NCBI GenBank assembly: GCA_947177375.1
Contig: CAMWUF010000030.1
Span: 1-7,818 of the forward strand
Reading direction: 5' to 3'
Length of the DNA: 7,818 nucleotides
Source: an uncultured Ruminococcus sp.
GTDB lineage: Bacteria > Bacillota > Clostridia > Oscillospirales > Ruminococcaceae
In this document: positions 1 through 6,535 of the stretch, piece after piece
Numbering within the stretch: the first letter of the stretch is position 1
Layout of the letters: each line of letters opens with the position of its first letter
Position numbers and translations under genes: made by a program
Notes under the pieces: model-generated
What the model was told of the DNA's origin: nothing
What the model saw: the letters and a program-made list of their open reading frames with translations, nothing else
The model's database searches: none

Positions 1-37
1 TTCGTGATAAATAGCAAAGGAGATAATGATATATAAT

Positions 38-70
38 ATTCCATAAAAATCAAAGTAAACTTTATGGAAT
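38..70. repeat. perfect 10-bp inverted repeat upstream of comM
   Basis: ATTCCATAAA at 38-47 is exactly complementary to TTTATGGAAT at 61-70, with a 13-base loop. The stem has only two G/C pairs in ten and is not followed by a T-run on the plus strand, so it is a weak candidate for an intrinsic terminator. It could be the end of an upstream transcript or an operator-like site ahead of the ComM gene, whose ATG lies 40 bases downstream. The repeat is seen directly; any role is inference. Confidence 0.45.
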
Positions 71-109
71 TATTGCAAAATCTTAAAAGAAAGGATTTGA
101 GATAATACT

Positions 110-1636
110 ATGTTTGCAGTTACAAATAGTGTCGGTATGTTCGGCATGAATGCATTTCCTGTCACGGTAGAAGCCGAATTATTCAGAGGTTCACCGCAAT
201 TTGATTTAAGCGGTTTGCCTGATGCTGGTATTAAAGAAAGCCGTGACCGTGTGCGAAGTGCAACATCTTCTATTGGAATTAAATTCCCGAAAGGCAAAGT
301 ATTAATTAATCTTGCACCCGCAAATGTCAAGAAATCTGGTTCATCATTTGATTTGGCGATTTTTGTGGCACTCATGCAAGCAATGGATATTTTACCATTA
401 CGAATGCCAGACTGTGTATTTATTGGAGAATTAGGTTTGCATGGAACAATCAGAGGTGTTCGTGGAATTATGACAATGGTTATGCTTGCACGAAAAAATG
501 GCTTTCATGAAGTTTATGTCCCACTGGAAAATGTAAGAGAAGCCTCTGTAATTGATAATATCCGTGTATATGGCGTAGATTCTGTTGATAGATTAATGCA
601 ACATTTATTAGACCAGTCTGTTATTCCACCTGCTCCGCATTATATGCCAGAGATTCCCTCTACACTTGTTGGATTGCTGGATTTTAAGGACGTTCGTGGA
701 CAATTTAAAGCTCGCAGTGGCATTGAACTTGCCGCCGCAGGTGGACACAATTTATTACTAGTAGGCAGTCCTGGAAGTGGTAAGAGTATGTTAGCAAATC
801 GTTTGCCAACGATTCTTCCACAAATGACACGTGAAGAAATTTTAGAAACTTCTAATGTTTATTCTGTTGCAGGATTATTGCCTCCTGACCAGCCTTTAAT
901 TGTGCAACGTCCATTCCGTGCGCCACATCATACAATTTCGTCAGCTGGATTAGTCGGCGGTGGAAGTATTCCAGTCCCTGGAGAAATTTCTCTTGCACAT
1001 AATGGTGTATTATTTTTAGACGAAATGGCAGAATTTAACCGTGCGACACTGGAAATTTTAAGACAGCCGTTAGAAAATCGCAAAGTTTCTATTTCAAGAG
1101 TTTCAGGCACAGCAGAATATCCCTGTAATATTATGCTTGTTGGTGCAATGAATCCTTGCCCATGTGGGTATTATGGTTCTACACAAAAACAATGCACTTG
1201 CACACAAAAGCAAATTAAAAATTATATTTCCAGAATTTCAGGACCTTTGTTAGAAAGATTTGATATGCATATTGATGTCGACCCAATTTCCTATCATGAA
1301 TTTGCTTCTAAAGAACAGCCAGAATCTTCTGTTTCGATTCGGGAACGTGTGAATCTTGCCAGAAAACGCCAAGAAGAACGCTATAAAGGCTTAGGTTTTT
1401 ATTGCAATTCTATGATACCAGATAATTTACTGGATAAATTTTGTAAAATGACACCAGAAGCAGAAAATTTATTTAGTAAAATGTATATACATTATAAAAT
1501 GAGTGCAAGAACAGGTGCAAGAATTAAAAAAGTTGCTCGTTCTGCTGCGGATTTGCATGGCAATGAATTAATCACAAATCAAGATATTTCCATGGCAGTA
1601 CAATTCCGTGGATTTGATAGTAAATACTTGCAATAA
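110..1636 (+). CDS. comM: ComM/YifB family AAA+ ATPase (Mg-chelatase-like branch-migration helicase)
   Basis: This 508-residue protein is full length for the ComM/YifB family. The N-terminal domain (about 1-165) carries the family signature GLPDAGIKESRDRVRSA near residues 36-52. The AAA+ core has Walker A GSPGSGKS at 219-226 (Lys225), the PFRAPHHT stretch after it, and Walker B VLFLDE at 300-305 (Asp304, Glu305). Four cysteines follow in CPC (350-352) and CTC (362-364), a likely metal-binding knuckle typical of the family. The C-terminal Mg-chelatase-like helical domain contains SARTGARIKKVARSAADL. Characterised ComM is a hexameric helicase that extends heteroduplex by branch migration during natural transformation; acting here on recombination intermediates in the cytoplasm is inferred from that. 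The ATG at 110 lies 14 bases after AAAGGA (90-95), a rather long spacing, but the protein N-terminus aligns well with the family's usual start. It leads a probable three-gene operon. Confidence 0.95.
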   Translation: MFAVTNSVGMFGMNAFPVTVEAELFRGSPQFDLSGLPDAGIKESRDRVRSATSSIGIKFPKGKVLINLAPANVKKSGSSFDLAIFVALMQAMDILPLRMPDCVFIGELGLHGTIRGVRGIMTMVMLARKNGFHEVYVPLENVREASVIDNIRVYGVDSVDRLMQHLLDQSVIPPAPHYMPEIPSTLVGLLDFKDVRGQFKARSGIELAAAGGHNLLLVGSPGSGKSMLANRLPTILPQMTREEILETSNVYSVAGLLPPDQPLIVQRPFRAPHHTISSAGLVGGGSIPVPGEISLAHNGVLFLDEMAEFNRATLEILRQPLENRKVSISRVSGTAEYPCNIMLVGAMNPCPCGYYGSTQKQCTCTQKQIKNYISRISGPLLERFDMHIDVDPISYHEFASKEQPESSVSIRERVNLARKRQEERYKGLGFYCNSMIPDNLLDKFCKMTPEAENLFSKMYIHYKMSARTGARIKKVARSAADLHGNELITNQDISMAVQFRGFDSKYLQ

Positions 1637-1673
1637 TATAGAAAGAACAAAAAGAAAAGAGTGAATTTAATTT

Positions 1674-2828
1674 ATGAAAAAATTTTTTGGCATAGTAAAC
1701 CGATATTTGAAAGCATCGGATTTAGGCTTAATTTTGGCATCTTTAATATGTTCAGCGATTAGTTGTATCATGCTTTTAAGCATTGCCGATAATGAATTGC
1801 TTGACCGTTGTGATAGCAGTACAGTGCGGACACAAATTATTGCAAGTGCATTAGGATTGGGCATTGTAATGATTTTAAGTGTAATTGATTATAATAAACT
1901 TGTAAAATTATGGTGGATTTACGCCCCTATCGCCCTTGGGCTTGTAGGATTGACGTTTACAAGTTTAGGCTATCGGCGTGGCGGAGCAGATGACCAAGCA
2001 TGGATTGCTATTGGAAATTTTTATTTGCAACCGTCTGAATTATTAAAACTTGCATTTATTTTAACATTTTCTATGCATTTATCTAAAGTAGAAGAATCTA
2101 TGAATGAAATCAAGCATATGTTATTATTATGTTTTCATGCAGCTGTGCCAATATTATTAATTGCAAAACAGGGCGACTACGGCACAGCAATTGTATTTGT
2201 CATTATTTTTCTTGCAGAAATTTTAAGTGCCAAAATTGCTGTGCGGTATATTATCGCCGCAATGATAGCCATTCCTGTGACATGTCTGCTAGCATGGAAT
2301 TTCCTGCTTTCTGATATGCACCGACAAAGAATTCTTGTGATTATGCACCCTGGAACAGACCCAGAAAATTTAGAATATCAGCAAGATTTAGGTATTTCTG
2401 CACTTGCCAATGGTAAAATTTTTGGTGCTGGTCTGCATAGTGAAAATGGTTATGTCAGTGTTCCTGAAATGCATAATGATTTTATTTATGCACATATCGG
2501 GCAAGCATGGGGATTTATTGGTGCATTATTAATTTTATTATTCTTGACTTATATTTGTATTAAAGTTTTAACAGATAGTCTTCATACTAAAAATCATCAG
2601 GGCAAATTAATTTGCATTGGAACATTTGGCATGATATTTTCACATTGTTTCATGAATATTGGCATGGTACTAAAAGTCATGCCTGTTATTGGAATTCCGT
2701 TGCCATTTATGAGTGCTGGTGGTACTGCAATTGTCTGTATGTATACAGCAATTGGACTTGTCAATAGTACCCGTTGTCATAATGTCAGAAAATACAGAAT
2801 GTTTTATGATGCTGAACCAGACAGATAA
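1674..2828 (+). CDS. RodA/FtsW/SpoVE (SEDS) family membrane protein, diverged
   Basis: A 384-residue polytopic membrane protein with about nine to ten hydrophobic segments, the normal size for SEDS peptidoglycan glycosyltransferases. Family landmarks run in order: AWIAIGNFYLQPSELLKLA (109-127), GDYGTA (167-172), the RI...YQQDLGISALANGKIFGAG region (219-253), the extracellular VPEMHNDFIYAHIG (263-276) and NIGMVLKVMPVIGIPLPF (328-345) followed by SAGG (347-350). Asp269 in HNDF matches the conserved aspartate needed for glycan polymerisation in RodA. Several usual residues differ: Arg is missing before Trp110, Lys334 replaces a Gly, and SAGG and PVIG replace SYGG and PVTG. The predicted role is lipid II polymerisation at the membrane with a partner class B penicillin-binding protein, but none is encoded here. 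It might be an elongation, division or sporulation paralogue, so no symbol is given. The start follows a weak purine-rich site (AAAAGAG, 1655-1661), 37 bases after the ComM gene. Confidence 0.88.
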   Translation: MKKFFGIVNRYLKASDLGLILASLICSAISCIMLLSIADNELLDRCDSSTVRTQIIASALGLGIVMILSVIDYNKLVKLWWIYAPIALGLVGLTFTSLGYRRGGADDQAWIAIGNFYLQPSELLKLAFILTFSMHLSKVEESMNEIKHMLLLCFHAAVPILLIAKQGDYGTAIVFVIIFLAEILSAKIAVRYIIAAMIAIPVTCLLAWNFLLSDMHRQRILVIMHPGTDPENLEYQQDLGISALANGKIFGAGLHSENGYVSVPEMHNDFIYAHIGQAWGFIGALLILLFLTYICIKVLTDSLHTKNHQGKLICIGTFGMIFSHCFMNIGMVLKVMPVIGIPLPFMSAGGTAIVCMYTAIGLVNSTRCHNVRKYRMFYDAEPDR

Positions 2829-2832
2829 GGAG
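2827..2832 (+). promoter_or_regulatory. ribosome binding site overlapping the preceding stop codon
   Basis: AAGGAG begins inside the TAA stop codon (2826-2828) of the RodA-like gene and sits 8 bases before the ATG at 2841. This fixes the start of the VanZ-like gene and suggests that translation of the two genes is linked on one mRNA. Confidence 0.85.
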
Positions 2833-2840
2833 AATTTTTC

Positions 2841-3323
2841 ATGAAGAAAATAATTCCTGTATTTCTAATCATGCAAATGATAATTATGTTTTGTTTTTCA
2901 GCCCAACCCGCAGAAGAAAGTTCAGAAACCAGCTCAGGATTTTGTGTCATACTTGCAAAATTATTATATTCAGATTATAAAAATTATGATATATCTATTC
3001 AAGAAATTATTACTAACGGACTAGAATTTATTGTCCGTAAAACAGCACATTTTACAGAATATGCAGTTATGGGTTTTTTATGGTATTTATATCTTGCAAA
3101 TAGAAAATATAATATTTTAATTTCTATCACTGCAACCAGTTTATATGCTTGCACAGATGAATTTCATCAATTATTTGTAGAGGGTCGCTCTGGACAAATC
3201 AGAGATATTTTGATTGATACTTGCGGAGGAAGTTTTGGTGTTTTGGTTGCATTTGTTTTCCTGTGCATTTACCAGTGTTGCAGACATCAGGAAATTTTAA
3301 AAAAAGGCGTTTGGCAAATATAA
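2841..3323 (+). CDS. VanZ-like family membrane protein
   Basis: A 160-residue protein with a hydrophobic N-terminal segment (4-20) ending in FSAQPAEESS, a typical opening of VanZ-like proteins. The family core follows: VRKTAHFTEYAVMGF (65-79) with Arg66, Lys67, His70 and Glu73, then TDEFHQLFVEGRSGQIRDILID (105-126) with Asp106, Glu107, His109, Gln110, Arg116, Arg121, Asp122 and Asp126. Hydrophobic segments near 75-86, 90-105 and 127-145 indicate a four-helix membrane protein. VanZ from enterococcal van clusters gives low-level teicoplanin resistance, but most chromosomal VanZ-like proteins have no known activity, and no van genes are visible here. A role in the cell envelope is inferred from the adjacent SEDS gene, 12 bases upstream. 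The C-terminal tail is short and basic. This is the last gene before the shared terminator. Confidence 0.9.
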   Translation: MKKIIPVFLIMQMIIMFCFSAQPAEESSETSSGFCVILAKLLYSDYKNYDISIQEIITNGLEFIVRKTAHFTEYAVMGFLWYLYLANRKYNILISITATSLYACTDEFHQLFVEGRSGQIRDILIDTCGGSFGVLVAFVFLCIYQCCRHQEILKKGVWQI

Positions 3324-3329
3324 ATAAAA

Positions 3330-3363
3330 AGCTCTTGTATGATTTAAAAAAAATACAAGAGCT
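3330..3363. terminator. shared bidirectional intrinsic terminator
   Basis: AGCTCTTGTAT (3330-3340) pairs perfectly with ATACAAGAGCT (3353-3363), an 11-bp stem with a 12-base loop, lying between the convergent VanZ-like gene and the minus-strand gene that stops at 3370. Read on the minus strand the hairpin is followed by TTTTTATTTA, a good U-tract. On the plus strand it is followed by the weaker GATTTATTATTTT. It should end minus-strand transcription well and probably plus-strand transcription too. Confidence 0.85.
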
Positions 3364-3369
3364 GATTTA

Positions 3370-4245
3370 TTATTTTAAATGCCCAAATTGCTGAATAAAT
3401 TGCTCTAATGCTGGAAAAGAAACATCATAGACTTCCTGCATTTTTTCTTTTGAGTCCATTGTTTCTCTTACTTGCCGAATGCCAATATAAATATCATCAT
3501 CAAAAGGCATATCCCATTCTAATACATCTGCAAAATCTGTGCCAGACAGCATAAAACGCATTTCTTGTGTCTCCTGATAATCGCCGAAATATTCTTCCAG
3601 ATTTACAAGTGTATTTTCAGGAACAATATATGCATCTGCATCTGCATCTGAAATTACAAGCACAGCTTCTCCTAATTGAAATTCTGCAAAAAGCTTTGTC
3701 ATATCACCAGTATTACCATCATTATCTGCATTTTCCTGAGAAGCAGGCATATAATAGACATCTACAACAACCTTGCCGTCATTATTAATATCATTAATAT
3801 ACTGTGAAAATAATTCTGAAATACCCTCTGAACAAGCCGCATGAAATAAATCATTATCTGAGACTAATAAAATTATCATATCAGGATGTACTGTTGTCAC
3901 AACTTGCCAGATTAAAAATCCTACTATTACCGCAAAAAAGCCACCAATTCCCATCCACCATTTATTATGATAAATAAAATTAGAAATTTTTTCACTTAGA
4001 CTATATTTTTTTTGTTCTACCTGTTCTTCATGAATTGTTTCACTTTCAGTAATGACACCTTGTTTTAGTCTGATTAATTCTAATTTTTCTTGTTTCAATT
4101 TTTCTTCATAAGCGAGTTTTTTTTGTTCTTCCTGTTTCTGTAATAATTCCTGTGCTTTTTTTTCTTGTTCTAGCTGTTGCTGTTCTAACTCACGGGCAAC
4201 TTCAAAAAGAGATTTTTCTTTTGGTTTTTTATTTTTTTTCGCCAT
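3370..4245 (-). CDS. uncharacterised single-pass membrane protein with N-terminal coiled coil
   Basis: I do not recognise a named family. The 291-residue protein has three visible parts. Residues 1-80 are highly charged and rich in Lys, Glu and Gln, with a long heptad-like stretch (about 14-62) that should form a cytoplasmic coiled coil. Residues 96-118 are a single hydrophobic membrane segment introduced by HNKWW. Residues 120-291 form an acidic domain predicted to lie outside the membrane, opening with a beta-strand-like HPDMIILLVSD, then INDINNDGKVVVD (150-162) and an acidic DADADA (200-205). The layout suggests an anchored sensor, scaffold or binding domain; this is inference. The start is supported by AAGGAG (4256-4261) 10 bases upstream. 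It lies 91 bases after lysS on the same strand but beyond an intrinsic terminator, and I find no promoter with room for a leader in that gap. Confidence 0.85.
   Translation of the reverse strand: MAKKNKKPKEKSLFEVARELEQQQLEQEKKAQELLQKQEEQKKLAYEEKLKQEKLELIRLKQGVITESETIHEEQVEQKKYSLSEKISNFIYHNKWWMGIGGFFAVIVGFLIWQVVTTVHPDMIILLVSDNDLFHAACSEGISELFSQYINDINNDGKVVVDVYYMPASQENADNDGNTGDMTKLFAEFQLGEAVLVISDADADAYIVPENTLVNLEEYFGDYQETQEMRFMLSGTDFADVLEWDMPFDDDIYIGIRQVRETMDSKEKMQEVYDVSFPALEQFIQQFGHLK
3632..3649 (-). repeat. three tandem copies of a 6-base unit
   Basis: GCATCT is repeated three times without change at 3632-3649. Inside the minus-strand gene it encodes Asp-Ala three times (residues 200-205). 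A short in-frame repeat of this kind can expand or contract by slippage without breaking the reading frame. Whether it varies between strains is unknown. Confidence 0.7.
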
Positions 4246-4280
4246 AAAATTTATGCTCCTTCATTTATGAAATAAATAAA

Positions 4281-4322
4281 AATTAATAAACAAAAGACGG
4301 ACTTCTGCGGGAAAACCGTCTT
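4281..4322 (-). terminator. intrinsic terminator of the greA-lysS operon
   Basis: On the minus strand AAGACGG (4322-4316) and CCGTCTT (4300-4294) form a 7-bp stem around a 15-base centre, in which TTC/GAA can add a further short stem. It is followed by TTTTGTTTATT. It begins 14 bases after the lysS stop codon, the expected place for the operon terminator. The stem is modest, so partial read-through into the next minus-strand gene is possible. Confidence 0.8.
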
Positions 4323-4336
4323 ATTATTATTTAATA

Positions 4337-5920
4337 TTATTCTGATATATCAGTCTGATTTTGTGCCAATGGTTTCATAGTCGGGAATAATAATACATCA
4401 CGAATAGATGCACTATCTGTTAAAAGCATGACTAATCTGTCAACACCGAATCCTAAACCACCTGTTGGAGGCAAGCCGTATTCTAATGCTGTAATATAAT
4501 CATCATCTACTTGACAATTTAAATTGCCTTGTTCTCTTTTGGCTTTTACCTGACGTTCAAAACGTTCTTTCTGGTCTATCGGGTCATTTAATTCAGAAAA
4601 TGCATTGCCCATTTCTCTTGCATACATGAAATATTCAAAACGTTCTGTAAATGCTGGATTAGAAGGCTTTCTTTTTGCCAAAGGTGAATTTTCCACAGGA
4701 TAATCATAAATAATTGTTGGCTGAATTAATTTTTCTTCTACAAAAGCATCAAAAAATGCAATTAATACATGACCCTTTGTTGCAGAATTGCCCTCTTCAA
4801 CTTCCACATGATGTTCCTTTGCACAAGCCCTTGCATCTTCATCTGTTGCCCAATCAGAATAATCAACACCTGTATATTTTTTGACAGCTTCAATCATCGT
4901 CAAACGTTCCCAAGGTTTACCAATTGCAATTTCTGTGCCTTGATAAGTAATGACATCTGTTCCGCAAACGTTCTGTGTAATTGTTTTATACATGTTTTCG
5001 ATTAAATCCATCATACCTAAATAATCCGTATAAGCCTGATACATTTCTACTGTTGTAAATTCTGGATTATGTGATGTATCCATGCCCTCATTACGGAAAA
5101 TTCTGCCGACTTCATAGACTTTATCAAAACCGCCAACAATTAATCTTTTCAGATTTAATTCTGTTTCAATACGCAAATACATATCCATGTGTAGCGTATT
5201 ATGATGTGTGATAAATGGCTTTGCAGATGCACCAATTTCAATTGGCAATAATACTGGCGTATCTACTTCCACATAGCCTAAATTATCAAGATAATTGCGA
5301 ATTTCACGCATAATCTGACTACGCTTTACAAATACATCTTTTACTTGTGGATTACAAATTAAATCTAAATAACGCTGTCTGTAACGCATATCCTGGTCTT
5401 TTAAACCATGCCATTTTTCTGGCAGAGGCAATAAAGATTTTGATAATAGCGTCACACTTTTGGCATGTACGGAAATTTCGCCTTTCATCGTACGGAATAC
5501 AAAGCCCTCAATGCCAATAATATCGCCAATATCCCATTTTCTGAATGCTTCAAATGCTTCTTTGCCAATATCATTCATGCGTACATAAACTTGCATTCTG
5601 TCTGTATGGTCACGAACATCTAAGAAATGTGCTTTGCCCATTCTACGCCAACTCATGATACGCCCTGCAATATAAACTGTTTCTTGCTTGATAGCTTCTA
5701 ATCCAGCAGATATTTTTTCTTCATCACCGTTTGCAGAATCCAAGACAGCTTTTTCTTTCTGTTCATAAATTTCACGTAATTGTGCATTCTTGACAGATAC
5801 AGGATAACTTGTTAAAGCAAATGGATTTGTACCATCTTCTTTCATGGCATTTAATTTATCAAGACGAATTTGTCTGTAATCCGTAGTATCTGTTGTTGCT
5901 TGCTGATTTAATTCCTGCAT
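4337..5920 (-). CDS. lysS: lysyl-tRNA synthetase, class II
   Basis: The enzyme charges tRNA-Lys with lysine using ATP in the cytoplasm. The 527 residues show the full class II layout: an N-terminal OB-fold anticodon-binding domain (about 82-160, with VYIAGRIMSWRRMGKAHFLD), motif 1 (about 197-224), LysRS signature ASAKPFITHHN (231-241), motif 2 FRNEGMDTSHNPEF (275-288), DYPVENSPLAKRKP (406-419), NAFSELNDPIDQ (439-450) and motif 3 GGLGFGVDRLVMLL (487-500) followed by the usual SIRDVLLFPTMKP. It is about 28 residues longer than Bacillus subtilis LysS as I recall that sequence; roughly 16 of these form a Glu/Lys-rich insertion near 56-76, just before the OB fold. Catalytic motifs are intact, so it should be active. 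It starts only 6 bases after the greA stop and has a weak ribosome binding site (the best is AAAGAAG), so translational coupling to greA is likely. Confidence 0.97.
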   Translation of the reverse strand: MQELNQQATTDTTDYRQIRLDKLNAMKEDGTNPFALTSYPVSVKNAQLREIYEQKEKAVLDSANGDEEKISAGLEAIKQETVYIAGRIMSWRRMGKAHFLDVRDHTDRMQVYVRMNDIGKEAFEAFRKWDIGDIIGIEGFVFRTMKGEISVHAKSVTLLSKSLLPLPEKWHGLKDQDMRYRQRYLDLICNPQVKDVFVKRSQIMREIRNYLDNLGYVEVDTPVLLPIEIGASAKPFITHHNTLHMDMYLRIETELNLKRLIVGGFDKVYEVGRIFRNEGMDTSHNPEFTTVEMYQAYTDYLGMMDLIENMYKTITQNVCGTDVITYQGTEIAIGKPWERLTMIEAVKKYTGVDYSDWATDEDARACAKEHHVEVEEGNSATKGHVLIAFFDAFVEEKLIQPTIIYDYPVENSPLAKRKPSNPAFTERFEYFMYAREMGNAFSELNDPIDQKERFERQVKAKREQGNLNCQVDDDYITALEYGLPPTGGLGFGVDRLVMLLTDSASIRDVLLFPTMKPLAQNQTDISE

Positions 5921-5926
5921 AGATTC

Positions 5927-6418
5927 TCACGCTTCTTTCTGAATTTCTCTTGAAATTTCAAGTATTTCATATTGGATTTCTCCAACTGGAGCTTCTACAA
6001 TAAAAATATCTCCAACTTTCTTATGCATTGCAGATTTTCCAATTGGTGATTCGTCAGAAATTTTATGTTCTAAGAAATTTGCTTCATTTGTGCCGACAAT
6101 TTTTAATTGTTCAATTTTTTCAGTACCGACTTTGCGAAGTGTTACCACCATGCCAATATCCACTTCGTCCAGATTTAAGCTATCATCATCAACAATTTCT
6201 GCATTTTCGATAATATATTTTAACTCTGCAATTCTGGATTCCAGCAAAGCCTGTTCATTTTTGGCTTCATCATATTCAGCATTTTCAGACAAGTCACCAT
6301 AAGAACGTGCTTCTTTTAATTTTTGTGCAACGTCTACACGCTGGACATTAATTAATTCTTCCAATTCGGCTTTTAGATTTTCAAAGCCTTCTCGGGACAT
6401 TCTTCTTTTTTTCTCCAT
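5927..6418 (-). CDS. greA: transcription elongation factor GreA
   Basis: GreA enters the secondary channel of RNA polymerase and stimulates cleavage of the backtracked transcript so that stalled complexes can resume. The 163-residue length is normal. Residues 1-78 form the antiparallel coiled coil, whose tip carries GDLSENAEYDEAKNEQ (41-56) with the two acidic residues Asp42 and Glu45 that coordinate the catalytic magnesium. The C-terminal FKBP-like domain (about 80-163) contains SPIGKSAMHKKVGD (124-137). The ATG is preceded at 9 bases by AAAGGAG (6428-6434). It is the first gene of a greA-lysS operon, an arrangement common in Bacillota. Its promoter and a leader hairpin are both visible upstream. 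Confidence 0.97.
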   Translation of the reverse strand: MEKKRRMSREGFENLKAELEELINVQRVDVAQKLKEARSYGDLSENAEYDEAKNEQALLESRIAELKYIIENAEIVDDDSLNLDEVDIGMVVTLRKVGTEKIEQLKIVGTNEANFLEHKISDESPIGKSAMHKKVGDIFIVEAPVGEIQYEILEISREIQKEA

Positions 6419-6441
6419 AAAATTTAGCTCCTTTCAAGTAT

Positions 6442-6463
6442 GAAAAATCAGGGCTTTGCCCTG
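6442..6463 (-). promoter_or_regulatory. terminator-like hairpin in the greA leader
   Basis: On the minus strand CAGGGC-AAA-GCCCTG (6463-6449) forms a perfect 6-bp, GC-rich stem with a 3-base loop, followed at once by ATTTTTC (6448-6442). The predicted transcript starts near 6466-6467, so the hairpin begins about 4 bases into the mRNA and ends before the ribosome binding site at 6434-6428. It could be an early terminator (attenuator) or a 5' stem that protects the mRNA from decay. The structure is seen; the function is inference. Confidence 0.6.
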
Positions 6464-6473
6464 TATCCTGTTT

Positions 6474-6502
6474 ATTATAATATATTTTTAGCAAATTGTC
6501 AA
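6474..6502 (-). promoter_or_regulatory. consensus housekeeping promoter of greA-lysS
   Basis: On the minus strand TTGACA (6502-6497) and TATAAT (6479-6474) are separated by exactly 17 bases, a perfect match to the housekeeping sigma-A consensus. The transcript would start near 6466-6467, giving a leader of about 48 bases before the greA ATG. Such a promoter should be strong and active in growth. Confidence 0.93.
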
Positions 6503-6535
6503 GTTATTTTTCAGAAAAAAGCATTGTATTTCTAG

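Noticed and set aside
1..36. Open frame ending in TAA at 34-36 that could be the last 11 codons of an upstream gene
   Set aside because: Eleven codons without a stop are expected often by chance in one of three frames, and nothing in the short peptide is recognisable.
32..37. TATAAT resembling a -10 box upstream of comM
   Set aside because: No acceptable -35 box lies 16-18 bases upstream, and TATAAT is common by chance in DNA this AT-rich.
16..46. AAAGGAG at 16-22 followed by an ATG at 26
   Set aside because: The spacing of 3 bases is too short and the frame closes after six codons.
70..375. 101-codon open frame on the minus strand opposite the ComM gene
   Set aside because: It is antisense to a conserved part of ComM and its product has no recognisable features.
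3567..3788. Plus-strand open frame of 73 codons rich in His, Gln and Leu
   Set aside because: It lies opposite the minus-strand gene at 3370-4245, and its odd composition comes from the reverse of that coding sequence, including the GCATCT repeat.
4261..4293. Possible minus-strand promoter (TTGTTT and CATAAA) between the lysS terminator and the next gene
   Set aside because: The boxes match poorly, and transcription would start inside or after the ribosome binding site.
4343..4354. 12-bp perfect palindrome CTGATATATCAG at the 3' end of lysS
   Set aside because: It is short, AT-rich and inside the coding end of lysS; a chance palindrome is the simplest reading.
4769..5005. Plus-strand open frame of 78 codons inside lysS
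   Set aside because: It is a shadow of lysS, Cys/Phe-rich from reversed codons, in a region whose minus-strand reading is clearly conserved LysRS.
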